From Chloropicon primus (taxonomy: Eukaryota; Chlorophyta; Chloropicophyceae; Chloropicales; Chloropicaceae), in assembly GCA_023205875.1 (NCBI GenBank), contig CP060769.1, positions 496,001 to 560,000 on the forward strand: 64,000 nt of DNA. Direction: 5' to 3'. Shown in pieces: positions 47,713-58,128 of the stretch. The notes under the pieces are model-generated. The model saw nothing but the letters and a program-made list of their open reading frames with translations. It had not been told where the DNA came from and searched no databases. How positions within the stretch are numbered: position 1 is the stretch's first letter; every line of letters begins with the position of its first letter. The translations under genes were made by a program, and so were the position numbers.

Positions 47713-50700
47713 CTACTTCTTGCCCTTCTTGCCCTTCTTCTTGAAGCTCTTCGCGGCCTTCTTCAGCGTCAGAGTCGTGGGCAACTTGAAGGTGCTCTTC
47801 CCAGGCGTTTCGCCCTGCGGTTCAAGCATGGGGTTCAAGTCCATTCCCTGCTCGCTCGTCTTTCTCGCGGGGGGCTCGGCCACAGGAGAATCGAACTCGA
47901 TGTCAAAGTCTTTGCTGGCCTCCATGCGAAACTTCTTGCTCGAGCCGCTGCGGTCCAAGGTCAGGCTCGTGGGCAGCGCCGCGGAACTTCCAGCGTCGTC
48001 CGTCCCGGCGTCTTGAGCCTGAAGGGGGTTCGCGATCATCTCCCTCATTGCTCCATTGGCCGCCTTCTTCCACAGAGAGGCGGCGAGGGGGTTCACGCTG
48101 ACGGCGGAGGAAGACTCCTTTCTGTCCCTGGACGACAGAAGGGCCTGGTCCTCGCCACCCTCGCTTGACACCTGGCTTGCAGGCGTGCCAGGGTCCTCCT
48201 GGATGGAAGATAGCCTGTTTGGCGCACTCCTGCTTGGCGCGACGTCTTCAATCTCCTTCAAAGCGGCGGAGACGTTGGACAAAGACAGTCCTTTGCCCTG
48301 CGCCCTTTGCCTCCCGTGATGGACCGAATGCCTGTGGATGTGCTTGACCTTGGCATCCTGCAGCGGTTTGTACCGACCCGACTCCGCAATCTCACTCCTC
48401 CAGTTCAATATCCTCAAGAGCTCACTATCGATGCTGTGAAGGAAATCGACACTCTTCTTCCTGTCCACTTCGGTGGTCTTCCGCAAGTTCGGCGCATCGA
48501 GCTTGAAGGTATCCGCACGTGCCCTGTCTGCCTGATCAGTGCTTCGAAGCGCCAAGTTTTCGAGCTCTTCCCTTGAAGCGTCGTTTTCTCGGGAGCTTTC
48601 TCCTACGGGCTCTGCGAGATCACTGCTGACCCTTGCCGTGGAATGCTCGACGTCGACGCCCAACGCATCCACACCAAGATTAGCTTCCACTTCCTCCGCC
48701 AGCGGGTTCATGAAGTTGGTGCCCGTCTCTGACCTGAACCTGGTCAGGAAGGAGGAGATGTCGTTCATGAGGAATGTCTGATCCAGAAGTGTTGGTTTCC
48801 TCGCTGGCGGAACTTCCCCGTCCTCGCCTGGCTCCTGCGCTTCTGGCAAAGGCCCCAGGGAACCTATGCCCACGCCCTCGCCCTCGCCCTCCTCCGCCAA
48901 GGGGTTCATGAAGTTCCTGCCCGTCTCCGATCTGAACCTGGTCAGGAAGGAGGAGATGTCGTTCATGAGGAATGTCTCGTCCGTAACAGTCCCTCTCCTG
49001 GCATCGTCCTCGCCTGGCTCCTGCGCTTCTGGCAAAGGCCCCAGGGCACCCATGCCCACGCCCTCGCCCTCGCCCTCCTCCGCCAAGGGGTTCATGAAGT
49101 TCCTGCCCGTCTCTGACCTGAACCTGGTCAGGAAGGAGGAGATGTCATCAAGAGGACCAGCTTGGCCGTAAAGCTTCTTTTGCTCCCTTGTTCTCCTGTC
49201 TTCGCCAAGAGAATCAAAGGTCGACAGAGGGTTGACATAGGCAGCACCACTCTCAGACCGCAAACGGTTGATGTACGCCTGGATTCCTTCCATCAAAGGA
49301 GACTGATAGGTAAGAACGAGGGCTTCGTCAGAGGCAAGAATTTCTTCCAACTTTGCATGAATCTCTTGAACCAATCTCAACTCTTCCTCCGTGGCCTCTG
49401 ATATCCTGTAAGCCTCCAAAATCTTCTTGAACGTCTCAATTTGTTTGAATTGAGGGCAACTCGCAAGATCATCTATACTCGCCACCCCCTTCTTCGCAAA
49501 CACGTTCACGACATTCTTTGACACCGTAGAGTCCACAATCTCTTTGTTGAACTTTCGGATGGTTTCCAGAACCCAATCAATGTTAATGCCAACCTTAGCC
49601 AAAGGCTTTCGAAGGGCTTCCTTCTTGTCCTCCAGAGTCTGGTAGAAGTATGCAAGGACGAAAAACAAGATCACCCCAAAGTTGATGGTGGCCAGGGCTG
49701 CAGTGATCACCAGGTTCACCCCAATGCTCACGCCTTCAAAATAAAGGAAAGTTCCTTGCAAGGTGAACCACAGGGCGAAGAGTGACATCGTCTCAAAGAT
49801 GTTGCACAGATCGGTTGTGAAAGGCTTGTAGCGCAGCTGCAACAGAAGGAACATCTGGGACACGACCAACCCCAAGAACAGCTGAATGTACAGACGCTCG
49901 CTGAAGAACACAAGGACGAGAGACATGAAGAGCTTTCTCATAAGAGACATGCACTCCCACCACCAGAATTGATCCTTGTACCCTGAATACATAAAGCCAA
50001 ACATGAGCATAGTTTTCTTCTCGTGCAGTTTGTCTCTCCTTGCCTTGATTGCAGCAAACACGGAAAATGGGACACCGACGCCATATAGACCAATGGCAAC
50101 CATAGCCTGCAACCTCATCAACGTGTACTCCGTGGACAGGCAGCTGACTGAATTGTCTACACTCAGAAGGGATATCGCACTGTCGATCACGTTCCCTGAG
50201 TTCCTCCTGTCTGTTTTTCTTTGCACCATTGTCCTACAGCCGAAAACCTCCACTGCTTTACGCACCAGCGAAGGATACGCAAGGAAACCCAGAACGAGCA
50301 TAGTCGTCATGAAGCTCGTCAGAAAAGTGCTTGATTCGGAATCATCGTCATCATCCCCTTTCTTCGAGTCCTCCTTGTCAAGGAGGGTGAGCTCCTTATG
50401 CTTCTTCGGCTTGAACAAGGACCTGAAGTAGAACACGAGAAGGAGACCCGCTGATGCAAAGAAGGGTGCGAGCATATATGCTTGCCACTTTTGCATGTAC
50501 GAAGACGGAAGCTGGCAGGCAAATGCTTGCGATTCAAATGCAAACTCGGAGGTCATGCTGTTGACAGTGTTGAAGTACTTTCGCAGCAGAGGATTCCACT
50601 GAACTTGCACTTCCTTTGCTATTCCAACAATTTGCAGGTAGGACAGCATACTTTTCAGCAACTGCGTGCGGGCACGACTTCTCGCAAAGTCTCCTGCTTT

Positions 50701-53700
50701 GATCTTTTGGTGCATGGATTTGATCTCCCTGTACACAAACACCGTTACGAGCAGAGTCATGCCGACAATTGTTCCGACAATTTGCAACCAGTCAAAAATT
50801 TTCCTAGTCGAGGACTGTATGCACTTGATGCAAGTTCCCTTGCCTGCCCTACCCCAGCCTTCATCGCATTCGGTGCAAAGCGGGCCAGCGTGGCCATCCA
50901 TGCAATAACCATCTTCAATGGAGCCTCCCTCGCAGATTGCAGCTCCTGCAATTGTCAGGTCACAGCTCACAAAGGTGTCGGTCTCTGGGTCCGCACGCCA
51001 ATACCCGTCTTCAGCCTCGATGCCTTCCAAACTTGTGCCATTCGTGCATATCGCTCCTTCTGGACAAGGGTGGCACAAGTGCCTGCCAAACTCATTGAGA
51101 GGAAACTCCTCACTCGTCAAGTGTGGGATACGGACGAAATCGTCTGGACAGCGACAGTCATACGGAGAGTCTGCCCCCACTGGTGCATACTCGTACGTTT
51201 GTCCATCAGAACAAAGTGGACAGTATGTACACTCGATCTGATCGGGTTTGGTGTTGTACTTGGTGAGGTCTAACTCTCCAGATAACTCTATGCCGCAGCG
51301 CTGGCAGTCTGGCAAATCACCGAGATCTGCCGTAAGCTGATCATACCATCCTGGGGAGCACACACAGTATGCTCCCGTAAGTCGCTCGGCCTGGGACCCT
51401 TCTTCACAGATAATTTCCAGGACAGGCAACTCAAACGGATTGCCGGCTATCAGCTTCACTTCTTCTCCGTCAGAAATGGAAACATTGAACTCGTACGTTC
51501 CATTCATCCTGGGCTGAAAGTCAAGACTGAGCACAACTGCATTCGCCATTTGTGAGCGCTCCTTGTCGTACTGCGCTCGGTAAGACCATACCGAAGACAA
51601 AACCTCTCCGTTACGCACTTTGTCGTACAGCGTTAAAAGGACATCAGAGGGACTCAGCGGTACACCAGAAGACAGTATGTTTGACTCCACCGGGAGGGAC
51701 AAAAAGTTTCCGAACCGATCTTTGGGCATCACAAAGAGGCCCTCATAAGGCTCTTCAAACCTCAGGGAAGGCAATGGTCTGCCGTCGCCATATGCAACTG
51801 TGTGAGGAGGTGGAAGATTAGAATAGAGCTCTGAGTTTGCTGGGCTGATCAGATTTGATGCCTCCATGGTCACATAGTAATCAATGTTCTCGATTCTCTT
51901 CTCCTCAGTGCTCCCATCTACGAGAGTCTTGACAACGGAAATGGTCAACTTGTATGTTCCGTTCACCTTTGGCCCAAACCAAGCCGGTGAACCAAGCTCA
52001 GAAGATAGGATCAAAACAAACTCATTTGGACAAGGAGTGTCCACGCCAAAGTAAGGGTCACTGCAGGCTACAGCATTGCTTGGATATGCCAGCTTGCTTG
52101 CAACTTCTTGCGTCCAAGGAGAACTAGAAGCTTGCATGAGTTGCCTGCGTCCACCTCCCTCTTCCCCGGTGGTTGAAGTGGCGTCACCCTCTTCCCCGGT
52201 GGTTGAAGTGGCGTCACCCTCTTCCCCGGTGGTTGAAGTGGCGTCACCCTCTTCCCCGGTGGTTGAAGTGGAGTCACCCTCTTCCCCGGTGGTTGAAGTG
52301 GAGTCACCTTCTTCCCCGGTGGTTGAAGTGGAGTCACCCTCTTCCCCGGTGGTTGAAGTGGAGTCACCTTCTTCCCCGGTAGAACTAGAATTTTCTGTGA
52401 CGTTTGCCCAAAGTCTAGCAATAAAAGTGTAGTTTTGCGAGCTTTGCAGAGGGTTGCCATATTCATCATAAGAGTGGAGCATGAACTTTATCGGGTCCCC
52501 AACGAGCATGGTCTTCGTTGCCGTTTGGTTGCCGCACTCCCATTTGGATGTGCCGAACTCGTCTATGCACGAAGTCGCTTCACTTACTTCAGATGGAGCA
52601 ATGATTGTCTCTTGGGGTACATGTTTGTTGAGTCTCTTCGCTTGACCATCACCACCTCGAGACAAGATCGTCTGGATGTTTTCAAGACTCTGCGAAGCAA
52701 AAGCGCCAGCTTCTGACAACCAAAGCTCGTAATGGCCAGCTCTCTCCAGCAGGAAGCATGTCTCATACGTGACACCAAGAACGTCGTCGTCACCATTACT
52801 TTGGGTGTATGTGGCCCGGTAGGCCTTGATCGTAGAATTTTTGTAGCTCACTGCCTTGAAGAGCATGTAAAACTGCAGGTCAGAGCTATTCCCATTTTCA
52901 GTCATCACAACGTTCTCAAAACGATCTTGAGCTTGCACATTGAAGCAGAATTCATCTCCCGCAATTGCTTGCATGGGGTTCACATCAAGGACAAGAAAAG
53001 ATTGCAAGTCAATCTCACTTGCCACGACCTCGAAAAAGTAGCTTTGGATGTTCTGAACTGAATACTTCAAGAACGACACGAGTGGGTCATACTCAACATC
53101 ATCACTGCGGTAGAAATTTGAAATATTCGCAGAACTTCCAAGGACAGTTGGCACACCAAGGGACATGGGAGTGCTCTTCACAAAGTCTCTGGCGTATTCA
53201 CCTGCAAAGAGCTGATAGGTACCTGCCTTCAGGGCAGGAATTTTGATGGAATGGGTTCCATCGCCGTTATCCTCAGAGTAACTCCACTGGGTGATCTGTT
53301 CCGTTTGCATGAATTCCTCTTCATCGAAGATACCATCGATGGGAAGCTTCCTGCCACCAGCAACGTTGGTTATCATGGTGATGTCTTCTGGAGTAAGCAG
53401 CAAGTACTTGTCCAGTGGAAAGTGGCGCATGCCTTCAATATGCCATGACATAGGGTCCTCAATCCATGACAGAAGTGCCCTTGCATCCCAGCACCTTGTC
53501 TTCAAGGGATCGATTCTGTCGAACACGATATAATTCAATTCGCCTGATGTATCAAGACCACCCAAACCACCACCAAGACCACCCACACCTTCAAAGCCTC
53601 CGAGACCTTGGTCTCCCTGATAGAATTCTAACGAAGTCCTCGTGAAGAACTCCAACCTCTCAGGCATACCCATCCCACCCATGCCATAAGGATTTCCTGA

Positions 53701-56700
53701 GCAAACGTACTTCAAGTTTTGGCGCTCAAAATCGCTCAGGGCAGAGGATGGCTTGAAAATTGGCTTCGAACTCTCGGCAGCAAAACCCGACCATTCCCCA
53801 AGAACAACGAAACCTCCGAACTGGATTGGATCAAAGTCAAATTCTTTGTCATCCAATGTTTTCTCGTACGTGCACGAAGCCGTGCATTCCAGGGAGGATC
53901 TGCAAAATTCTGGAGGCCACCTGTCGTTCCCCAAGAAGTCCCTCGTGTGTATTACCAACTCAACCTCCTCGCCTGCTTTTGCCTGTTGGGTAAAAGAGCT
54001 GCTTTCGCTGTCGCTAGTGTTCACAACCAACACTGATTCAGACGCTGAGCAGAGTCCTGGCTCGAACTCAACCTCGACCTCCATTTGCGACAGCTTTGCC
54101 CTCTGATACTTTCTAAGAGTATCGTCCGTGCAGGCTTGAAGGCCCTGCAACGTTTGGCAAATACCCAAGGGCTCTGGCCAAGTCCCGAAGTAGTGGTCGT
54201 TGGAATTTTCAACGGTGAAAGTCATGCTATACAGCTGAACGCACTTCTCGCGCTGTTGGCCACTGAGAAGACATTCTACAGTTTCCCTGCCCAGGTCAGT
54301 GTACTTCTCGAAGAAACGGAAGTTGACATCCAACTCGACAGGGATACCAAAGACCATTCCTGTTCCCCCGCCAGTGTTGATAATCTCTGTTCTCTCCACG
54401 AGGTGGCTTGGCGTATTGAATCTTGACTTAGCGTCCCCGACTTGGGCGAGCCAGGACTCCAACCGGCTGCTGAATTGCTGCAGCTGCGCCTGTGAATTTG
54501 TCCCGCCAGCACCAATGACATCAGGATAGCTTCCGTTTGCCACCAATGTGTCGAGCAAGGATAGGTCCACGTTTCCATCGACGTCAAGGAAAGGTTCCCT
54601 TTCATACGTCACAAGGCTTGTATCTCTGTTGATGTCCAACTTAGTCATCGAAAGGTAGATCCAAAAAGGCATTTCAAGAAGCCCGTCATATTGAGGCTCG
54701 AACGTGTCCGTGTCATATATGAAGTAGGCATCCGAGGCACCAACCATACTAACAAGGTTGACAGCTTGCCTTACTTCTGTGCCTGCCGCCACGTATGCCT
54801 TGTTCAGCTTCTTTGGCAGGAAAATGAGTGTATTTGCGCCCATACCTTCCACCTCCATGGCCAAGAAACGGAATCCCATCTCCTCGTTGACGACCTGGTC
54901 CCCAATATTTCTCAAAATGCGCATGCCTGAGTTCGAGAATGTCTGACTGCAGGTGTTTCCACCAATGTCACGGATGTAGCCCCACGCTTGGCCCGTCACA
55001 CAACTTGTCCCCGAAGCTGATACGCAGTCGAAGTCTTCTGAACAGCCGTTGTATTTGTAATCGCTCAGGCTCACACTCATTCCCTGATCAGAATCCAACA
55101 CTTTGTCCTCCGACAAGTCATAGTCATTCGTTTGCATCATCAACGCCACCCTATAATGTGCCGTCCTCAGCTGCTGAGTATCAAAGTCTATCATCACGGC
55201 CTGGCTAGACTTCGCTGCTATCGTGTGCACATCAGAAGAAATCAAGCTCCCTGTATCCTCGTCCTTAAGAGTGATCCACGAGGGTTTCGTTCCGATGTAC
55301 TCCTTCTGCTCATCGAGACCACATTCGTCTACGGCGCCGCTTCCCCCCTCAGAGTATACCATTTTCCAGCGCAGGGGGAAGTCACCGGTGTTCTTGAACA
55401 GAACTGAGGCATTGCTCTGCTTGGTGATGTCAAGCTCGATGCCGCCGGAAAGCTTTCTAATGAAATCGTCTGGCTCCAATTCAAGAGTAGGTGGCTCGTA
55501 AGTATGCAAGCGGACGTCAAACTCCAGTACGTTGGCAGGCCTAACCAAGTTGGTTGTGTTGACATAGTAACCATCAATGGTCGTTGGACCCCCCGTCCTA
55601 CAGTAATCAGAGAAGCTTCCTTGCGTTGGACAAGCTTTGTCCACGTGACCAAGCTTCAGCTTGTGACTAAGTTGTGAAGGTTCTGTGATCTTATCAACAC
55701 TCAAGTAAAGGGTGTGCTCAAATGTTCTCTCGTCCAACGCAGCTGTTTCCCCCCTCAACCAGTCCGGAAGATCGTTGATGATTTCCACGTTCACAAAGCC
55801 AGCCCCTCCTTCGAAAGAAGTCGTGAACTTGAGCTCTTTGGTGCAATGAGCAAACTCGTCGCAGTGCTCCTCTGCTCGGGATGACCGGATGACGAAGTGT
55901 CTTATAAGCTTGTCATTGTCCGTGTCGTGAGATATACGCGCAGAGACCTCCCAAATCAGTCTTTTCATATTTCCTTCGTTTCCTGCAGAATCAACAGGGA
56001 CGATTTCGAACACGTGCCTTCCCAAACCCAATTCCTCAAGCTCAATCGTTCCCTCGGTTGTTCCGTTCCCATAACCATCACCAAGAGTTTGGCTCCAAGT
56101 GTCGTCACTCGAGTCGAAAGAGCTCCAGGTCCACGCAGGGCTCGTAGAGTTCCCGTACGCGTCGAACGTGTGTACCTGTCTCCATCTGAAAGTGCAGCTG
56201 GGTTCATCTGCCCGGAAACGAACTGTGCGAGATGTTTCGTAGGTCAGTGCAGGATGAGAATCGAGGAAGACCAGGCTAGGGTCCCTCGTGTCGACAATGA
56301 AGGACTTCTTCACAACGACCCAGTGGTCCCGCCAGTCCACCACTTTCATCCTGAATATGTTCACTCCACTCTGGAGGTACGAGTTAGGTCTCCACTTGCC
56401 GCTTCCCTCGGAACGAGGACTGCAGTCCCTGTACGTGGAAATCAGCGCACCAGCGTTGTCTCTCTTCTCGATCATGCACCCTCTGTGTTTGATAGGCATG
56501 CCCTCCAAATTTGCAACCCAATTCAGATACGGCCTTCTATTACTCACAAGCACCATTCCATCATTTGCATTGCCTTGGTCCTGGATGACTTCGGTATCAG
56601 CCCATTCATTGAATGGTATGTAGACCTTGCTGGATGCATAGGCGGACTCTTTCTCCCCTCCTCCACCGAAAACGACCGTCGAATCGTAGACAGAGAAGTC

Positions 56701-58128
56701 ATAGTTCACCCAACTCAACGAGTGGCCGGGATTGGGGTCCAAGTTTCTCACCATGACCTGCAGCCTGTGATTGTCCACCGACAGACTGGAGAACTCGCAC
56801 TTTTCTCCCGTCAAGTTTGCCGTTAATGTGTTCGTAGCGTGGTTTATGTGAAAGTCTTCCTGCTCTCCAAAGCCAATAAAGTTGACTTCAGGCTTCGCCG
56901 CGAACAGAAAATATTGAGAGGCGCAAAAGCCATCCTCAGCAGCGCAACTCGAGCCGAGAGTTCCCCAGTGTGAAGTGTGCGAGTAGCCCTTGTCCATTGC
57001 ACAGAAGGCTGACCATTGCAGTGGGACGGCATCGGTAGCAGTCAAGCGAAAATGGCCTGACAAGTCCTTGTCCAGGAAAACGAGCCTGTTGTCCTCCACG
57101 CCGTTCCGAGAAGTGTCCGTCCAGTTCAGTTTTATCGCTGGCTGCTGAATGGACCTTGCCCTTTTGTTGAAATCAACGACCTGGTGCGCGTTCTCGGACT
57201 TCAGTAATTCATCAGAGATTGTCAACTTTGGCTTCGTCTCTGTGGGACACAGATACGCCTCGTCGGTCTCAGACTCTTCGACGGCGTCTTGAGCAACGAC
57301 ACTGTACTTGGTGCAATGATCATCAATCCAGGTCAGGGAGTACGTGTGGGAGTTTCTAATCCTAGAATTCCACGGGCACGTCTCGTTTCTGAATTGCACG
57401 CCATAGCCATAGTTTCCCAAGGACTGCATGTCGTTGGCGCCCGCCGGAGGCAGCACTCTCCTCAGCCTGTTGAAACTAAGTTGTCCCGAGTTATCTTGGG
57501 ACTTCCACATCACAGTGGCCTGAAACTGGTAATTCACACCAAAGCGCCGCTTGTGCACGAAGGCCACCTTCTTAAAGTCCGGGGGGGTTCCCTGGCCGTA
57601 CTGCACAATAAGCGCCACGTTCTCATCCCCGCCGAACCCGTCCGCGAATCCCAGGTTCACAGAAGGGGGTGTCACTGCATCGGTACAGAACCCATCTCCA
57701 GTCTCGTACGTGCATGCATAGGGGCAGCTGTTCGAGAGTCCACCGTGGCCAGTATAAGAGCTATACGTGGGTTTGTTGCTGCATGATGCTTCATAACCCT
57801 CGTTGGAGTCGATGTGCCAAACGTATTCGCAGTCCTCTATCGGTGGGTTCGGGTTGCAATCCGGATTGTCAGGATCATTGTCGCAGGACGTGGGACAGTA
57901 AATATCCGTCACGTTGTTCCACGTGCAACCCGCGCGATACTTTCCAGTGCCAAAGCTTGGCAGCGCTCCGCAGAACTGGTTCTGCGACCCGCAGTTCTCC
58001 GGTGTGCTTGGACAAATCGCTTGGACTTGAACGAAAGAGGAAAAGGCCAGGAGGGTCGCAAAGATGAGTGGCACTCCTCCTTGGTTGACCCAAAACGCTC
58101 CCCTTGGCCTGCCTTTCTTCGTCGCCAT
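47713..58128 (-). CDS. Giant surface protein: Cys-rich and Ig/filamin-like ectodomain, multi-pass membrane region, repeat-bearing cytosolic tail
   Basis: 3,471 residues in one uninterrupted frame. A signal peptide (GVPLIFATLLAFSSFVQVQA) leads into Cys-rich modules, long beta-rich stretches, and at least two filamin-type Ig-like segments (QAKAGEEVELVIHTRDFLGN; AIAGDEFCFNVQAQDRFENV). About residues 1916-1990 are eight copies of a GEEGDSTSTT decapeptide. Then a GCC2/GCC3- and EGF-like block (CPEGAICTNGTSLEGIEAED; ECDEGWGRAGKGTCIKC), a multi-pass membrane region (about 2440-2810), and a tail of about 660 residues with three copies of NDISSFLTRFRSETG..FMNPLAEE and a Lys-rich end. Similar proteins occur in algae and other protists, but the function is unknown; adhesion or sensing is inferred. 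More AT-rich than neighbours. Confidence 0.85.
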   Translation of the reverse strand: MATKKGRPRGAFWVNQGGVPLIFATLLAFSSFVQVQAICPSTPENCGSQNQFCGALPSFGTGKYRAGCTWNNVTDIYCPTSCDNDPDNPDCNPNPPIEDCEYVWHIDSNEGYEASCSNKPTYSSYTGHGGLSNSCPYACTYETGDGFCTDAVTPPSVNLGFADGFGGDENVALIVQYGQGTPPDFKKVAFVHKRRFGVNYQFQATVMWKSQDNSGQLSFNRLRRVLPPAGANDMQSLGNYGYGVQFRNETCPWNSRIRNSHTYSLTWIDDHCTKYSVVAQDAVEESETDEAYLCPTETKPKLTISDELLKSENAHQVVDFNKRARSIQQPAIKLNWTDTSRNGVEDNRLVFLDKDLSGHFRLTATDAVPLQWSAFCAMDKGYSHTSHWGTLGSSCAAEDGFCASQYFLFAAKPEVNFIGFGEQEDFHINHATNTLTANLTGEKCEFSSLSVDNHRLQVMVRNLDPNPGHSLSWVNYDFSVYDSTVVFGGGGEKESAYASSKVYIPFNEWADTEVIQDQGNANDGMVLVSNRRPYLNWVANLEGMPIKHRGCMIEKRDNAGALISTYRDCSPRSEGSGKWRPNSYLQSGVNIFRMKVVDWRDHWVVVKKSFIVDTRDPSLVFLDSHPALTYETSRTVRFRADEPSCTFRWRQVHTFDAYGNSTSPAWTWSSFDSSDDTWSQTLGDGYGNGTTEGTIELEELGLGRHVFEIVPVDSAGNEGNMKRLIWEVSARISHDTDNDKLIRHFVIRSSRAEEHCDEFAHCTKELKFTTSFEGGAGFVNVEIINDLPDWLRGETAALDERTFEHTLYLSVDKITEPSQLSHKLKLGHVDKACPTQGSFSDYCRTGGPTTIDGYYVNTTNLVRPANVLEFDVRLHTYEPPTLELEPDDFIRKLSGGIELDITKQSNASVLFKNTGDFPLRWKMVYSEGGSGAVDECGLDEQKEYIGTKPSWITLKDEDTGSLISSDVHTIAAKSSQAVMIDFDTQQLRTAHYRVALMMQTNDYDLSEDKVLDSDQGMSVSLSDYKYNGCSEDFDCVSASGTSCVTGQAWGYIRDIGGNTCSQTFSNSGMRILRNIGDQVVNEEMGFRFLAMEVEGMGANTLIFLPKKLNKAYVAAGTEVRQAVNLVSMVGASDAYFIYDTDTFEPQYDGLLEMPFWIYLSMTKLDINRDTSLVTYEREPFLDVDGNVDLSLLDTLVANGSYPDVIGAGGTNSQAQLQQFSSRLESWLAQVGDAKSRFNTPSHLVERTEIINTGGGTGMVFGIPVELDVNFRFFEKYTDLGRETVECLLSGQQREKCVQLYSMTFTVENSNDHYFGTWPEPLGICQTLQGLQACTDDTLRKYQRAKLSQMEVEVEFEPGLCSASESVLVVNTSDSESSSFTQQAKAGEEVELVIHTRDFLGNDRWPPEFCRSSLECTASCTYEKTLDDKEFDFDPIQFGGFVVLGEWSGFAAESSKPIFKPSSALSDFERQNLKYVCSGNPYGMGGMGMPERLEFFTRTSLEFYQGDQGLGGFEGVGGLGGGLGGLDTSGELNYIVFDRIDPLKTRCWDARALLSWIEDPMSWHIEGMRHFPLDKYLLLTPEDITMITNVAGGRKLPIDGIFDEEEFMQTEQITQWSYSEDNGDGTHSIKIPALKAGTYQLFAGEYARDFVKSTPMSLGVPTVLGSSANISNFYRSDDVEYDPLVSFLKYSVQNIQSYFFEVVASEIDLQSFLVLDVNPMQAIAGDEFCFNVQAQDRFENVVMTENGNSSDLQFYMLFKAVSYKNSTIKAYRATYTQSNGDDDVLGVTYETCFLLERAGHYELWLSEAGAFASQSLENIQTILSRGGDGQAKRLNKHVPQETIIAPSEVSEATSCIDEFGTSKWECGNQTATKTMLVGDPIKFMLHSYDEYGNPLQSSQNYTFIARLWANVTENSSSTGEEGDSTSTTGEEGDSTSTTGEEGDSTSTTGEEGDSTSTTGEEGDATSTTGEEGDATSTTGEEGDATSTTGEEGGGRRQLMQASSSPWTQEVASKLAYPSNAVACSDPYFGVDTPCPNEFVLILSSELGSPAWFGPKVNGTYKLTISVVKTLVDGSTEEKRIENIDYYVTMEASNLISPANSELYSNLPPPHTVAYGDGRPLPSLRFEEPYEGLFVMPKDRFGNFLSLPVESNILSSGVPLSPSDVLLTLYDKVRNGEVLSSVWSYRAQYDKERSQMANAVVLSLDFQPRMNGTYEFNVSISDGEEVKLIAGNPFELPVLEIICEEGSQAERLTGAYCVCSPGWYDQLTADLGDLPDCQRCGIELSGELDLTKYNTKPDQIECTYCPLCSDGQTYEYAPVGADSPYDCRCPDDFVRIPHLTSEEFPLNEFGRHLCHPCPEGAICTNGTSLEGIEAEDGYWRADPETDTFVSCDLTIAGAAICEGGSIEDGYCMDGHAGPLCTECDEGWGRAGKGTCIKCIQSSTRKIFDWLQIVGTIVGMTLLVTVFVYREIKSMHQKIKAGDFARSRARTQLLKSMLSYLQIVGIAKEVQVQWNPLLRKYFNTVNSMTSEFAFESQAFACQLPSSYMQKWQAYMLAPFFASAGLLLVFYFRSLFKPKKHKELTLLDKEDSKKGDDDDDSESSTFLTSFMTTMLVLGFLAYPSLVRKAVEVFGCRTMVQRKTDRRNSGNVIDSAISLLSVDNSVSCLSTEYTLMRLQAMVAIGLYGVGVPFSVFAAIKARRDKLHEKKTMLMFGFMYSGYKDQFWWWECMSLMRKLFMSLVLVFFSERLYIQLFLGLVVSQMFLLLQLRYKPFTTDLCNIFETMSLFALWFTLQGTFLYFEGVSIGVNLVITAALATINFGVILFFVLAYFYQTLEDKKEALRKPLAKVGINIDWVLETIRKFNKEIVDSTVSKNVVNVFAKKGVASIDDLASCPQFKQIETFKKILEAYRISEATEEELRLVQEIHAKLEEILASDEALVLTYQSPLMEGIQAYINRLRSESGAAYVNPLSTFDSLGEDRRTREQKKLYGQAGPLDDISSFLTRFRSETGRNFMNPLAEEGEGEGVGMGALGPLPEAQEPGEDDARRGTVTDETFLMNDISSFLTRFRSETGRNFMNPLAEEGEGEGVGIGSLGPLPEAQEPGEDGEVPPARKPTLLDQTFLMNDISSFLTRFRSETGTNFMNPLAEEVEANLGVDALGVDVEHSTARVSSDLAEPVGESSRENDASREELENLALRSTDQADRARADTFKLDAPNLRKTTEVDRKKSVDFLHSIDSELLRILNWRSEIAESGRYKPLQDAKVKHIHRHSVHHGRQRAQGKGLSLSNVSAALKEIEDVAPSRSAPNRLSSIQEDPGTPASQVSSEGGEDQALLSSRDRKESSSAVSVNPLAASLWKKAANGAMREMIANPLQAQDAGTDDAGSSAALPTSLTLDRSGSSKKFRMEASKDFDIEFDSPVAEPPARKTSEQGMDLNPMLEPQGETPGKSTFKLPTTLTLKKAAKSFKKKGKKGKK
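48690..49150 (-). repeat. Three coding repeats in the cytosolic tail of the giant protein
   Basis: Units of about 55-65 codons, near-identical between the second and third. Each contains SSFLTRFRSETG and FMNPLAEE. A fourth, degenerate unit lies just upstream in the protein (INRLRSESGAAYVNPLSTF). Confidence 0.9.
52166..52379 (-). repeat. 30-base coding minisatellite in the giant gene
   Basis: Eight near-perfect 30-base units encoding GEEGDSTSTT or GEEGDATSTT. The first four units in the protein have Ser, the next three Ala, and the last runs into GGGRR. Such arrays usually vary in copy number between strains. Confidence 0.95.

Noticed and set aside
52166-52379. CRISPR-like regular array
   Set aside because: Units are contiguous with no spacers and encode an in-frame decapeptide in a eukaryotic gene.
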